Shown here: positions 10,486 to 19,147 of the stretch, piece by piece
How the letters are laid out: each line of letters starts with the position of its first letter
Numbering within the stretch: position 1 is the first letter of the stretch
Notes under the pieces: generated by a model
Seen by the model: the letters and a program-made list of their open reading frames with translations, nothing else
Database searches by the model: none
What the model was told of the DNA's origin: nothing
Source: Eubacterium limosum
Lineage (GTDB): Bacteria > Bacillota > Clostridia > Eubacteriales > Eubacteriaceae
Reading direction: 5' to 3'
NCBI RefSeq assembly: GCF_000807675.2
Contig: NZ_CP019962.1
Coordinates: 1,550,001 to 1,614,000, forward strand
Length of the DNA: 64,000 nucleotides
Program-made: the position numbers and the translations under genes

Positions 10486-11328
10486 CTACCTTCCAATCTT
10501 CTTCAGCAAAAATAAATTGACGACACAGCCAAAGGTTAGAATAATGCAAAAAACATACACGACGATAATTAAAGAAAAAGGACCTTCGAGGGAATTGAAC
10601 AGGCTCTCTATCTGTAAATGATTTTTTATAAAAGCCTCATAAAGCCCAATGATGGAGAGCCAGCCCAGACTTACAAACACGCCACCCGGCAATGAGAAAA
10701 AGAAAGACATCCGGACAGACGGTGTATACATATAGATGGCGGTCACAAGCAAAGCGATGATCGCGCTGATATAAATCAGGGTAAAGCCCTGCCAGAATTT
10801 AATAAAAATATCTGAAAGATTCAGGTACTCAAAAAAGGAGGTCGATATTTTCTGGGTAAAGATATATAGATAAAAAACCACTAAAATTAGAATAACAAGA
10901 ATAACCAGATAAAGAATAGCCAGCCCCCAGACCAGAAAATAGTTGCGCTTTTCCGGTATCAGCATTACTTTGTTAATGGTTAAGATCAAAGAGCGGACAG
11001 CACAAACTGAAGCGTAAAGAATAAAGAAGCCAAAGACAATATTGGCCCAATGGGAGGTTTGGGGCCCGGCGGCGTTTGCAGCAGCCGTGTTAAACATTTC
11101 ATCTAAAAAACCGGGAAACAAAACTTTCAGGCTCTCAAGCACCTGATCGTTGAGACCCTGGGCAAACCAGCTGAAAAAATTATAGATCAGCATGATAAAA
11201 GGAATAAAAGCCAGCAAAACTCGATAAGAAAGCTGTGCGGCAAGGTTAAGGATGCTGTAATTTTTTTTATGATTTTTTACAAAAAAGTAGAATTCATATA
11301 AGAGCTTCATTGGACTTATTTCCTTCAT
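10486..11328 (-). CDS. YihY/BrkB-family inner membrane protein (paralogue)
   Basis: 280 residues, a tandem paralogue of the gene that follows it. The shared blocks are LAAQLSYRVLLAFIPFIMLIY near the N-terminus and TPSVRMSFFFSLPGGVFVSLGW in the second half, with about six membrane spans. Conservation of the PGxxF block in both copies argues that both are functional, possibly as a heteromer. The function is not established. Confidence 0.87.
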   Translation of the reverse strand: MKEISPMKLLYEFYFFVKNHKKNYSILNLAAQLSYRVLLAFIPFIMLIYNFFSWFAQGLNDQVLESLKVLFPGFLDEMFNTAAANAAGPQTSHWANIVFGFFILYASVCAVRSLILTINKVMLIPEKRNYFLVWGLAILYLVILVILILVVFYLYIFTQKISTSFFEYLNLSDIFIKFWQGFTLIYISAIIALLVTAIYMYTPSVRMSFFFSLPGGVFVSLGWLSIIGLYEAFIKNHLQIESLFNSLEGPFSLIIVVYVFCIILTFGCVVNLFLLKKIGR

Positions 11329-11343
11329 TTGTGATTTAGAATA

Positions 11344-11373
11344 ATTATACCACGAAAAAGAAATCTATAACAA
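11344..11373 (-). promoter_or_regulatory. Candidate promoter of the YihY pair
   Basis: On the minus strand an extended -10 TGGTATAAT (TATAAT at 11344-11349) lies 15 bases upstream of the start codon, with TTGTTA (11368-11373) 18 bases further upstream. The short leader fits this placement. Confidence 0.5.
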
Positions 11374-11541
11374 TGAGATTATCAAACTAAAAGAATGTTT
11401 AAAAATGAAGTATACAATTTTGATTTATCTAAAATACTGTATTCATATAGATTGAAATTTTCTGAATAAAGATAAAATGAAGATTCTTTGGTAAAATCAA
11501 ATACTTTAATTGGATAAATTTTGAAAGAACAAAAAATAAAA

Positions 11542-11570
11542 TTGCATATTTGAGTATTTTTTGATATACT
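11542..11570 (+). promoter_or_regulatory. Promoter-like sequence ahead of the pseudogene/aconitase
   Basis: TTGCAT (11542-11547), a 17-base spacer and TATACT (11565-11570). It would have driven the now broken synthase gene and may still feed aconitase 0.6 kb downstream. The 11374-11540 stretch is AT-rich and holds no gene I can support. Confidence 0.45.
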
Positions 11571-11602
11571 AAAAACAAAATTTGAAGGGATGTGACCGTA
11601 TA

Positions 11603-12090
11603 ATGCTGAAAAATATAGAAAGCGGACAAAACGTTTCGGCAATGGACGTGTTGGAGACTCAATTATATCAAGAGGTGTTTCCCTATGAAGAGATCCCTAA
11701 AATATTGATTTATACACGTTTTTATTCTTTATAATCTGCCGGAAACCATCTGGATTACGGATACCACTTTCCGCGACGGACAGCAGTCCACGCAAATGGT
11801 CTTTTGAAGGATGAGTCGATTTGCAATTCCTTTGATACCGATAAGTTTCTGAAACGTCCAGTGGTGGTTAAGGTCAACCAAAGCTCTGGAGCGGCAGGAA
11901 TTGCAGCATGGATCAATACTCATTATCATTTGGCGGGTTTGGAAAAGTGGAAAAACACGATCTCCGGATAGCTGAGGTGAAGCACTGGATTAATGATGTA
12001 TATGAGGTGGGCAGAACGGAGGCCATCAGCAACGCTGAGATTGAACAACAGGTGAGAAAAAGCTTTTACTACAGGTATTCATCAGTTTAG
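11603..12090 (+). pseudogene. Decayed isopropylmalate/homocitrate/Re-citrate-synthase-family gene
   Basis: Three colinear fragments in different frames. Fragment 1 (from ATG 11603) reads LYQEVFPYEEIPKI and then hits a stop. Fragment 2, in another frame, reads NLPETIWITDTTFRDGQQS, the N-terminal catalytic signature of the family. After a large internal deletion comes NGLLKDESICNSFDTDKF, then VVVKVNQSSGAAGIAAWINTH. Fragment 3, after another frameshift, reads GKVEKHDLRIAEVKHWIND and VGRTEAISNAEIEQQV to a stop at 12090. These match the start and end of the long clostridial IPM-synthase homologues that include Re-citrate synthase, from my memory of the family. Most of the TIM barrel is gone, so it cannot be active. 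It sits 64 bases before aconitase, the next step after citrate synthase. Confidence 0.8.
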
Positions 12091-12098
12091 TCTGGTAA

Positions 12099-12129
12099 AA
12101 TAATACATATATGATGTATAATAATACAT
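12099..12129 (+). promoter_or_regulatory. Direct repeat overlapping a -10 box before aconitase
   Basis: The 10-mer AATAATACAT occurs at 12099-12108 and again at 12120-12129, 21 bases apart (two helical turns). The second copy overlaps TATAAT at 12117-12122. No good -35 is seen. This could be an operator and promoter for aconitase; the evidence is only the pattern. Confidence 0.3.
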
Positions 12130-12154
12130 GAATTAATTTTGAAGGAGATAAAGA

Positions 12155-14077
12155 ATGGGATTAACTTTAACTGAGAAGATTATTAAAGATCACTTGGTGG
12201 TAGGTGAAATGGTCAAAGGGACAGAAATCGGCATCCAAATCGACCAGACATTGACACAGGATTCCACCGGAACCATGGCGTATATGCAGCTGGAGGCCAT
12301 GGAGGTACCAAGAGTTAAAACAAAACGCTCATTAGCTTATATTGACCATAATATGCTTCAGGAAGGCCCTGAAAATATGGATGACCATATCTATATTCAA
12401 ACCGTTGCTAAAAAACATGGTGTCTATTTTTCAAAACCTGGCAATGGAATTTGCCACCAGGTTGAAATTGAACGCTTTGGCGTTCCGGGACAGACACTGC
12501 TGGGCTCCGACAGCCATACTCCGACAGGCGGCGGGATTGGTATGCTGGCCATTGGCGCCGGCGGCCTGGATGTAGCGGTGGCCATGGCAGGCGGTGAATA
12601 CTATATCACCATGCCAGAAGTGGTAAAGGTAGAATTGACTGGGAAACTGCGCAAGGGCGTCTCTTCCAAAGATATCATTCTTGAAGTGCTCAGACAATGT
12701 ACGGTAAAGGGCGGTATCAATAAAGTTTTTGAATATACTGGAGACGGTGTAAAAACACTGACCGTGCCGGAACGCGCGACCGTAACAAATATGGGCGCAG
12801 AGCTCGGAGCGACAACCTCTGTTTTCCCTTCAGATGACATGACAAAAGCCTTCCTTGAGGCTCAGGGAAGAGGCGAAGATTTCACAGCGCTGTCCGCAGA
12901 TTCCGACGCTGTGTACGATCAGGTTGTAAAAGTAGATTTAAGCACGCTGGAGCCATTGACAGCCTGTCCACACAGCCCAGATAAGGTTGTTAAGGTTTCT
13001 GAAATTGAAGGACTCAAGGTAAATCAGGTAGCTATCGGAAGCTGTACGAATTCCTCATGGCTTGATTTGATGAAAGTAGCAGCTATTTTGAAAGGGCAGA
13101 CCGTTGCAGAAAATGTGCAGCTGGTCATTGCGCCAGGCTCCAAACAGGTTTTGACCATGCTGGCAGAAAACGGCGCGCTGGCCGATCTTCTGAATGCCGG
13201 TGCCAGAATTCTTGAATGTGGCTGCGGACCATGTATTGGTATGGGGCAGGCGCCGTGTACAGACGGTGTGTCGCTCAGAACCTTTAACCGTAATTTTAAG
13301 GGGAGATCTGGGACCGTCAGTGCAGACGTGTATCTTTTAAGCCCGGAAACCGCTGCGATTTCAGCTGTTAAGGGTGTGCTGACAAATCCCCTCGGTAAAG
13401 TTGAACTGCCGGATATCGAAATGCCAAAAGATTTTCTGATCAATGATAACGCGGTAGTCCCGCCGGCGCCTGAGGGTGAAAGGGTTGAAGTTATTAAGGG
13501 ACCAAATATTAAGCCATTCCCGCTTGCCAAGCCACTTGCAGATACAGTGGAAGGAAAAGCTTTGATCGTCGTGGAGGACAACATCACAACAGACCATATC
13601 ATGCCCTCCAATGCGAAGCTGTTACCGTACCGCTCGAATATCCCATATCTGGCGGATTATTGTCTGGCACCCTGTGATCCGGAATTTCCGCAGCGCGCAA
13701 AGGATAATCATGGCGGCTTCATTATCGGCGGACAGAATTATGGGCAGGGCTCGAGCCGTGAGCATGCCGCTTTAGCGCCTGTTTATCTCGGGATTAAAGG
13801 GGTTATCACAAAATCTTTTGCCCGTATTCATAAAAATAATCTGATCAATAATGGTATTTTGCCGATGGTGTTTGAGAATGAAGCAGATTATGATAAGATT
13901 TCTCTGGGAGATGATCTGATGATTGATAACGCCAGAGAACAGGTAAATACCGGAAGAATTGTTTTGAAGAATAAAACGAAAAATGAAGAATACCCGCTGT
14001 TAATCGAAGTGTCTGAACGCCAGAAAGAAATGCTGCAGGCCGGCGGTCTGATCAATTTGATGCGGAGCAAGAATTAA
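12155..14077 (+). CDS. Aconitate hydratase
   Basis: 640 residues, the short single-chain type of aconitase. It interconverts citrate and isocitrate through cis-aconitate using a [4Fe-4S] cluster. Cluster ligands are Cys297 (GSCTNSSW), Cys357 and Cys360 (CGCGPCIGMG). The substrate-binding loop GSDSHTPTGGGIG is near residue 117, and the C-terminal swivel domain has EDNITTDHIMPSNAK and GQNYGQGSSREHAAL. The ribosome site GAAGGAGAT is 8 bases before the ATG. Its upstream neighbour is a broken synthase of the citrate/homocitrate family. No isocitrate dehydrogenase lies here, so its partner enzymes must be elsewhere. A strong terminator follows. Confidence 0.95.
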   Translation: MGLTLTEKIIKDHLVVGEMVKGTEIGIQIDQTLTQDSTGTMAYMQLEAMEVPRVKTKRSLAYIDHNMLQEGPENMDDHIYIQTVAKKHGVYFSKPGNGICHQVEIERFGVPGQTLLGSDSHTPTGGGIGMLAIGAGGLDVAVAMAGGEYYITMPEVVKVELTGKLRKGVSSKDIILEVLRQCTVKGGINKVFEYTGDGVKTLTVPERATVTNMGAELGATTSVFPSDDMTKAFLEAQGRGEDFTALSADSDAVYDQVVKVDLSTLEPLTACPHSPDKVVKVSEIEGLKVNQVAIGSCTNSSWLDLMKVAAILKGQTVAENVQLVIAPGSKQVLTMLAENGALADLLNAGARILECGCGPCIGMGQAPCTDGVSLRTFNRNFKGRSGTVSADVYLLSPETAAISAVKGVLTNPLGKVELPDIEMPKDFLINDNAVVPPAPEGERVEVIKGPNIKPFPLAKPLADTVEGKALIVVEDNITTDHIMPSNAKLLPYRSNIPYLADYCLAPCDPEFPQRAKDNHGGFIIGGQNYGQGSSREHAALAPVYLGIKGVITKSFARIHKNNLINNGILPMVFENEADYDKISLGDDLMIDNAREQVNTGRIVLKNKTKNEEYPLLIEVSERQKEMLQAGGLINLMRSKN

Positions 14078-14090
14078 ATAAAGGTTATAA

Positions 14091-14125
14091 AAAATCCCTT
14101 TGGTATTTAACCAAAGGGATTTTTG
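14091..14125. terminator. Rho-independent terminator between convergent genes
   Basis: Perfect 13-bp stem (14092-14104 with 14110-14122), 5-base loop, A-run before and T-run after. It ends aconitase and, by symmetry, can serve the minus-strand LCP gene. Confidence 0.9.
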
Positions 14126-14137
14126 TTTGCGTTTTGC

Positions 14138-14283
14138 TTATTCCGCACTGTCTGTACTCTCGTCAGGCGTGCCGGAAGTGGATGAATCGCCTGATGGCGT
14201 ATAATCCTCAGACGGAGGTGCATAATCTGAGTTATCAGAGCTGTTATCAGAATTATCGTATGAGTTGCTACCAGAACTGTCTA
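14138..14283 (-). other. Orphaned low-complexity tail of the LCP gene (other frame)
   Basis: Immediately after the LCP stop codon at 14281-14283, the -1 frame reads an open 47-residue Ser/Asp/Asn-rich stretch (starting DSSGSNSYDNSDNSSDNSDY and ending STDSAE) to a TAA at 14138-14140, close to the terminator. Loss of one base in the AATTAGAC context would explain it, since restoring a C after AATT gives NNSDSSGS in frame. It is probably the former C-terminal tail of the LCP protein, separated by a frameshift, or a sequencing error. Confidence 0.6.
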
Positions 14284-15402
14284 ATTGTTGTCGATTGATG
14301 GTGTTGGCTCGGTTGACTCATTTTCGTTTGAAGAGTTAGTTGTATAGTCCTGATAAGGAGCATTTGGGTCAATGGTGATGCCTGTTGAGCCCCCGGTTCT
14401 GTCTGCAATGTTGTTGCTGATCTTCATAAGCTGATCTGTAGGAGTATAGGTATCTATATCATATAAAAATTTATGAAGCACAACAGCATTGTCTGCCAGT
14501 GTGTTCGGTACCAGATACCAGACTTCATCAATCATATCGCCAAAGGAAAGCTCGTCAGTAGGAACCCGGAAATCTAAAAATGTTTTGTTTTCAAGTGCCA
14601 TAAAAGCTTTGGCGTAAGTTGTCATTTCCTGTAAAGATAAGGATGTGGTTACATATGGGTACACCTTGCTTAACAGGTTGAGACCGGTAAAGATATCGAC
14701 ATTGAACGCCTTCTGGACAATTTGTTCAACGACCTCGCGCTGGCGCTGAGTACGCATATAGTCACTGTCACTATAGCGGTTTCGGCAGAATGCAAGGGCT
14801 TGAACACCGGTAACCGTCTGTACACCCGTATGCTCCAAAAATGGGTCGTTCTTTTTGACTTTGTCGTTCACGTCCATGATATATTGATTGGTCCAATAAA
14901 GAATAGACTCATCAGCAATGTTTACGTCAACACCACCCAGAGCATCTACAGTATCAACGAGACAGTCAAAATTAACAGTCACATAATCTGAGATATTTAA
15001 GTCAAAATTTTCGTTTAAAGTTTTAACTGCGAGGGCAGCACCGCCGTAATCATAGGCGGCATTGATTTTTTCATAGCTTACATCATTTTTTTTGCTTTCA
15101 GGTATTTTAACCATTAAATCACGCATGACGGAGGTCACTTTAATATTACCAGTTTTAAAATTAAGTGTGGCAATCATGATGGTATCGGAACGGTCACCGT
15201 CAACATCGTCACGGCCATCGAGACCAAAAACAGCGATGTTTACAACATCCTCATCCAATAAATCGTTGATGTTAAGCTCGCTTTCGTCCAATTGCTCGCC
15301 GGCAATCCCATGCAAAATGCTAAAGCCATACACGGCACCGCTGCCAACTACGATGATCAGGCAGGCCAAAACGATGCACAGTACTTTCTTTTTTAATGTC
15401 AT
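14281..15402 (-). CDS. LytR-CpsA-Psr (LCP) wall-polymer ligase, tail probably frameshifted
   Basis: 373 residues from ATG 15402, chosen because GAGAGGA lies 8 bases before it and the membrane anchor (VLCIVLACLIIVVGSGAVYGF) follows at once; an upstream extension in frame has no ribosome site. The LCP domain carries the conserved acidic/arginine block FGLDGRDDVDGDRSDTIMIA, then VTSVMRDLMV, and QRQREVVEQI. LCP enzymes transfer lipid-linked wall polymers onto peptidoglycan outside the membrane. It stands divergently from rfbD, the first rhamnose gene, and closely resembles the second LCP gene at 40.6-41.8 kb. The C-terminus after the domain is Asn/Ser/Glu-rich and appears shortened by a one-base shift. 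Confidence 0.92.
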   Translation of the reverse strand: MTLKKKVLCIVLACLIIVVGSGAVYGFSILHGIAGEQLDESELNINDLLDEDVVNIAVFGLDGRDDVDGDRSDTIMIATLNFKTGNIKVTSVMRDLMVKIPESKKNDVSYEKINAAYDYGGAALAVKTLNENFDLNISDYVTVNFDCLVDTVDALGGVDVNIADESILYWTNQYIMDVNDKVKKNDPFLEHTGVQTVTGVQALAFCRNRYSDSDYMRTQRQREVVEQIVQKAFNVDIFTGLNLLSKVYPYVTTSLSLQEMTTYAKAFMALENKTFLDFRVPTDELSFGDMIDEVWYLVPNTLADNAVVLHKFLYDIDTYTPTDQLMKISNNIADRTGGSTGITIDPNAPYQDYTTNSSNENESTEPTPSIDNN

Positions 15403-15533
15403 ATAAAATCCTCTCAAAATTTTAATAATACATATTGTGTGTAAATCAGAACATAAAGGCAATTTAAGCTTATTAATTATAACATAATTTTGATACAAAT
15501 TGGATACATTTTTAAGAAAATTAAGAAAAAAAA

Positions 15534-15562
15534 TAGACAAATAAAGGCTTGTGCAGTATAAT
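15534..15562 (+). promoter_or_regulatory. Promoter of the rhamnose operon
   Basis: TAGACA (15534-15539), a 17-base spacer and a perfect TATAAT (15557-15562), 45 bases before rfbD. This intergenic region also must hold the divergent LCP promoter, where a TATAAT is visible on the minus strand without a clear -35. Confidence 0.65.
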
Positions 15563-15607
15563 AATATAGATTTAGTCCGCATAAAAGAATAAAAAAAGGT
15601 GAAATAT

Positions 15608-16471
15608 ATGAAAGTACTTGTAACAGGAAGCAACGGCCAGTTGGGCCGGGAATTAAGTATTCAGCTTAAAGACAAAAATATTAATTTTGTCGGTTATGAC
15701 ATCCCCGAATTTGATATTACAGATAAAGCTGCAATCAGTGAGATCATTACCAAGGAAGAACCAGATGTGATTATTAACTGTGGCGCCATGACAAATGTGG
15801 ATGGCTGTGAAACAAACCGGGAAGCTGCCTTTAAAATAAACGCAGACGGCCCCAAAAACCTGGCTGAGATTGCAAAAGAAAAAGATATTGTTTTAGTACA
15901 GGTTTCAACAGATTATGTCTTTGACGGTGAAGGGATTGCCCAAAATGGACAGCTTCGCCCCTATGTAGAAACAGACCCTGTTGACCCTAAAACAGTGTAC
16001 GGCGACAGTAAAGCCGCAGGTGAAAAATATGTGGTAGAGGCGATGGATAAATACTTCATTGTCCGTACAGCCTGGCTCTATGGTGATGGCAACAACTTTG
16101 TGAAAACCATGCTGAGACTGGCGGAAAATCATCCTCAGCTTACCGTGGTCAGTGATCAGGTGGGAACACCTACCAGCACGGTTGATCTTGCCCGGGCAAT
16201 CATTGAACTGATCCAGACCAATGCCTATGGAATTTATCACGGAACCTGTGAAGGCCAGTGCAGCTGGTATGATTTCGCGGTTGCTATTTTTGAGAAAAGC
16301 GGTGTAAAGATTGATGTTAAGCCAGTCAGCTCAGAGGAATACGCAAGCCCAACTCCCAGACCGCATTATTCTGTGTTAAGAAATAAGGGGCTGGAAGATT
16401 TGAAAATCAATGTGTTCAGACCATGGGAAGAAGCATTGTCTGAATACTTAAAATGGTTAAAAGAAAATTGA
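15608..16471 (+). CDS. rfbD: dTDP-4-dehydrorhamnose reductase
   Basis: 287 residues from ATG 15608 (AAAGGTG 7 bases upstream; a GTG three codons earlier has no better site). An extended SDR with the NAD(P)H loop TGSNGQLGREL at residues 6-16, the STDYVFDG block and the catalytic YxxxK (YGDSK). It performs the last step of dTDP-L-rhamnose synthesis. It is the first gene of a four-gene set rfbD-A-C-B; placing the final-step gene first is common in clostridia. Confidence 0.95.
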   Translation: MKVLVTGSNGQLGRELSIQLKDKNINFVGYDIPEFDITDKAAISEIITKEEPDVIINCGAMTNVDGCETNREAAFKINADGPKNLAEIAKEKDIVLVQVSTDYVFDGEGIAQNGQLRPYVETDPVDPKTVYGDSKAAGEKYVVEAMDKYFIVRTAWLYGDGNNFVKTMLRLAENHPQLTVVSDQVGTPTSTVDLARAIIELIQTNAYGIYHGTCEGQCSWYDFAVAIFEKSGVKIDVKPVSSEEYASPTPRPHYSVLRNKGLEDLKINVFRPWEEALSEYLKWLKEN

Positions 16472-16495
16472 TTGAATAGAGTTAAGGAGAGATAT

Positions 16496-17377
16496 ATGAA
16501 AGGAATTATTTTAGCCGGAGGGTCCGGAACACGTCTGTATCCCATCACCCGCGCAGTATCCAAGCAATTATTGCCAATTTATGATAAGCCGATGATTTAC
16601 TATCCGCTGTCGACGTTGATGCTGGCAGGAATTAAGGATATTTTGATTATTTCCACCCCCCATGATTTACCGATGTTTGAACGTTTATTTGGAACGGGTG
16701 AGGAGCTGGGATTAAACTTCTCATATAAAGTTCAGGAAGCGCCGAACGGCCTGGCAGAAGCCTTTATTATCGGCGAAGAATTTATTGGGGACGATAAGGT
16801 TGCGCTGGTTTTGGGCGACAATATTTTTTATGGACAGGGTTTTACAAAGTCGCTTGCCGCCGCGGCAGAGCTTGAAAAAGGCGCTGTGATCTTTGGCTAT
16901 CCGGTAACAGACCCAGAGCGCTATGGCGTCGTTGAGTTTGCAGAGGATGGCAGCGTTATTTCCATTGAGGAAAAGCCAACAGAACCAAAGTCCAATTTTG
17001 CAGTGCCGGGTCTTTATTTCTATGATAACGACGTGGTGGAGATTGCCAAGAACATTAAGCCCTCACCGAGAGGAGAGCTTGAAATTACAACGGTTAATGA
17101 GACCTATCTGAAACGCGGTGATTTAAAAGTTGAGCTTTTCAGCCGTGGGATGGCGTGGCTGGATACCGGTACGCATGACAGCCTGATTGAGGCATCTAAT
17201 TTTGTGGAAACCATTCAAAAACGCCAGGGCCTTTTTGTTTCCTGTGTGGAAGAGATTGCCTACACAAAAGGATTTATCAATCGGGAACAGCTTCTGAAAC
17301 TGGCAGATCCCCTTAAAAAAACAGCCTATGGACAGTACTTAATCAACCGGGCAAACGAGAAAAGAGGAGTGAACTAA
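16496..17377 (+). CDS. rfbA: Glucose-1-phosphate thymidylyltransferase
   Basis: 293 residues from ATG 16496, preceded by AAGGAGAG; an in-frame TTG upstream overlaps the previous gene and lacks a site. The nucleotide-binding signature [13 protein letters not shown] and the family blocks [15 protein letters not shown] and [10 protein letters not shown] are intact. It makes dTDP-glucose from glucose-1-phosphate and dTTP. Its stop overlaps the rfbC start (TAATG). Confidence 0.96.
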   Translation: MKGIILAGGSGTRLYPITRAVSKQLLPIYDKPMIYYPLSTLMLAGIKDILIISTPHDLPMFERLFGTGEELGLNFSYKVQEAPNGLAEAFIIGEEFIGDDKVALVLGDNIFYGQGFTKSLAAAAELEKGAVIFGYPVTDPERYGVVEFAEDGSVISIEEKPTEPKSNFAVPGLYFYDNDVVEIAKNIKPSPRGELEITTVNETYLKRGDLKVELFSRGMAWLDTGTHDSLIEASNFVETIQKRQGLFVSCVEEIAYTKGFINREQLLKLADPLKKTAYGQYLINRANEKRGVN

Positions 17378-17937
17378 TGGCAGCCATAACAGTGACAAAA
17401 ACTCAGATTGAAGGACTGGTAATTGTTCAGCCCTCCGTTTTTGGAGATGAACGCGGTTACTTCATGGAAACCTACAATAAAGAAGAATTTGAAAAGCAGG
17501 GCCTCGACATGACCTTTATTCAGGACAATGAATCAAAGTCTAAAAAGGGCGTGTTGAGAGGGCTCCACTTTCAAAGAAAATACTCCCAGGGAAAACTGGT
17601 ACGCTGTACCCAGGGCGCTGTATGGGATGTGGGGGTCGACCTGAGAAAAGGATCACCAACCTACGGTGAGTGGGCCGGTGTTGAGCTGAGCGCAGAAAAT
17701 AAAACCATGTTCTACATTCCAGAAGGTTTTGCCCATGGTTTTGTTGTCTTATCAGACGAGGCCACCTTCAATTATAAATGTACCAATTTATACGCACCGG
17801 AATACGACGGGGGTATTCGATGGAATGACCCGGATATCGGTGTTGAATGGCCCATTGAGGGCCTGGAACTGCTGTTATCCGAAAAAGATCAGAAACAGCC
17901 GTTTTTAAAAGATATCAAAGATACATTAGAATTTTAA
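17377..17937 (+). CDS. rfbC: dTDP-4-dehydrorhamnose 3,5-epimerase
   Basis: 186 residues, the normal RmlC length. Cupin fold with the catalytic His64 in LRGLHFQ and the conserved blocks FYIPEGFAHGF and GGIRWNDPDI. It epimerises the 4-keto sugar at C3 and C5. It is translationally coupled to rfbA through a one-base overlap and lies 14 bases before rfbB. Confidence 0.96.
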   Translation: MAAITVTKTQIEGLVIVQPSVFGDERGYFMETYNKEEFEKQGLDMTFIQDNESKSKKGVLRGLHFQRKYSQGKLVRCTQGAVWDVGVDLRKGSPTYGEWAGVELSAENKTMFYIPEGFAHGFVVLSDEATFNYKCTNLYAPEYDGGIRWNDPDIGVEWPIEGLELLLSEKDQKQPFLKDIKDTLEF

Positions 17938-17951
17938 GAGGAGTTTAAAGA

Positions 17952-19058
17952 TTGAAAACAGTATTAGTGACCGGCGGCGCCGGATTTATTGGTTCGAACT
18001 TTGTAAAATATATGCTGGACCAGCATAAGGATTATAAGATTGTCAATCTGGATTTATTAACCTACGCGGGAAATCTGGAAAATCTGACTGATATTGAAGA
18101 TAATCCGAATTATGAATTTGTGAAAGGGGATATTGCGGATCGCCCTTTTATCAACGATTTATTCAAAAAATACAATTTTGATTTAGTGGTCAACTTTGCC
18201 GCCGAATCCCACGTGGATCGCAGCATTGAAAACCCGGAAATCTTTGTGCAGACCAATGTAATGGGGACCCAGGTTCTGCTGGACGCCGCAAAAAATCTCT
18301 GGCAGACAGGAAAAGACGAAAACGGCTATCCAACTTATCGTGAAGGCGTAAAATACCTTCAGGTATCTACCGACGAAGTTTATGGTGCCCTTGGAAAAAC
18401 AGGCATGTTTACCGAGACAACACCGATCCAGCCAAACAGTCCTTATTCTTCGTCCAAAGCTGGCGCGGACCTCCTGGTACGAGCCTATGGAAATACTTTT
18501 AAATTTCCAATGAATATTACCCGCTGCTCCAACAACTACGGTCCTTACCAGTTTCCGGAAAAGCTGATTCCACTCATGATTTCCAATGTGGTTGAGCTTA
18601 AGAATCTGCCAATTTACGGAGATGGCATGCAGATCAGGGACTGGCTGCATGTAAAAGACCACTGCAGCGGTATTGATACTGTGCTTCACAAAGGCCGTCT
18701 GGGTGAAGTGTATAATATCGGCGGAAACAACGAAAAGGCCAATATTGAAATTGTCGACCTGATTATTGCCAATGTCAAAGAAAAATTAAGCAATGACCAG
18801 TATAATGGTATCGATACGGATGCTTCAAAGATTTCAGATGATCTGAAAATCCATGTGGAGGACCGTTTAGGCCATGACCGCCGTTATGCCATTGATAACA
18901 CAAAGATTACAACCGAGCTTGGCTGGTCGCCATCCTATACCTTTGAACAGGGCATTGTTGAGACCATTGACTGGTATTTAAACAATCAGGATTGGCTAAA
19001 ACAGGTGAAGTCCGGCGGATATCAGGAATACTATGAGAAGATGTATTCTAAGAAGTAG
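17952..19058 (+). CDS. rfbB: dTDP-glucose 4,6-dehydratase
   Basis: 368 residues from a TTG start at 17952 with AGGAG about 10 bases upstream. The NAD loop is TGGAGFIGSNF (residues 7-17). The catalytic triad region STDEVYG holds Thr140, Asp141 and Glu142, with Tyr165 and Lys169 in YSSSK. It makes dTDP-4-keto-6-deoxyglucose. It is the last of the higher-GC rhamnose genes; a 23-bp inverted repeat and then AT-rich genes follow. Confidence 0.96.
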   Translation: MKTVLVTGGAGFIGSNFVKYMLDQHKDYKIVNLDLLTYAGNLENLTDIEDNPNYEFVKGDIADRPFINDLFKKYNFDLVVNFAAESHVDRSIENPEIFVQTNVMGTQVLLDAAKNLWQTGKDENGYPTYREGVKYLQVSTDEVYGALGKTGMFTETTPIQPNSPYSSSKAGADLLVRAYGNTFKFPMNITRCSNNYGPYQFPEKLIPLMISNVVELKNLPIYGDGMQIRDWLHVKDHCSGIDTVLHKGRLGEVYNIGGNNEKANIEIVDLIIANVKEKLSNDQYNGIDTDASKISDDLKIHVEDRLGHDRRYAIDNTKITTELGWSPSYTFEQGIVETIDWYLNNQDWLKQVKSGGYQEYYEKMYSKK

Positions 19059-19072
19059 AAAAATGAGATAAC

Positions 19073-19123
19073 TTAAATTAGATGAACTTACCTAATTAGC
19101 TTAGGTAAGTTCATCTAATTTAA
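19073..19123. repeat. 23-bp perfect inverted repeat at composition boundary
   Basis: Arms 19073-19095 and 19101-19123 are perfectly complementary with a 5-base loop (TTAGC). The sequence after it is AAGAAGAATTTT, so there is no T-run directly behind the stem and it is not a canonical terminator. It could attenuate transcription between the rhamnose genes and the exporter, or mark a past insertion boundary. It begins 14 bases after the rfbB stop and ends 24 bases before the next start. Confidence 0.85.
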
Positions 19124-19147
19124 AGAAGAATTTTCTGGAGGAAACAA

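Noticed and set aside
11382-11662. Minus-strand ORFs of 77-86 residues in the AT-rich gap
   Set aside because: No ribosome sites, composition-driven, and they overlap the start of the pseudogene on the other strand.
13024-13611. 195-residue minus-strand ORF inside aconitase
   Set aside because: Shadow of the intact aconitase frame with no ribosome site; the same applies to long opposite-strand ORFs in the rfbB and helicase genes.
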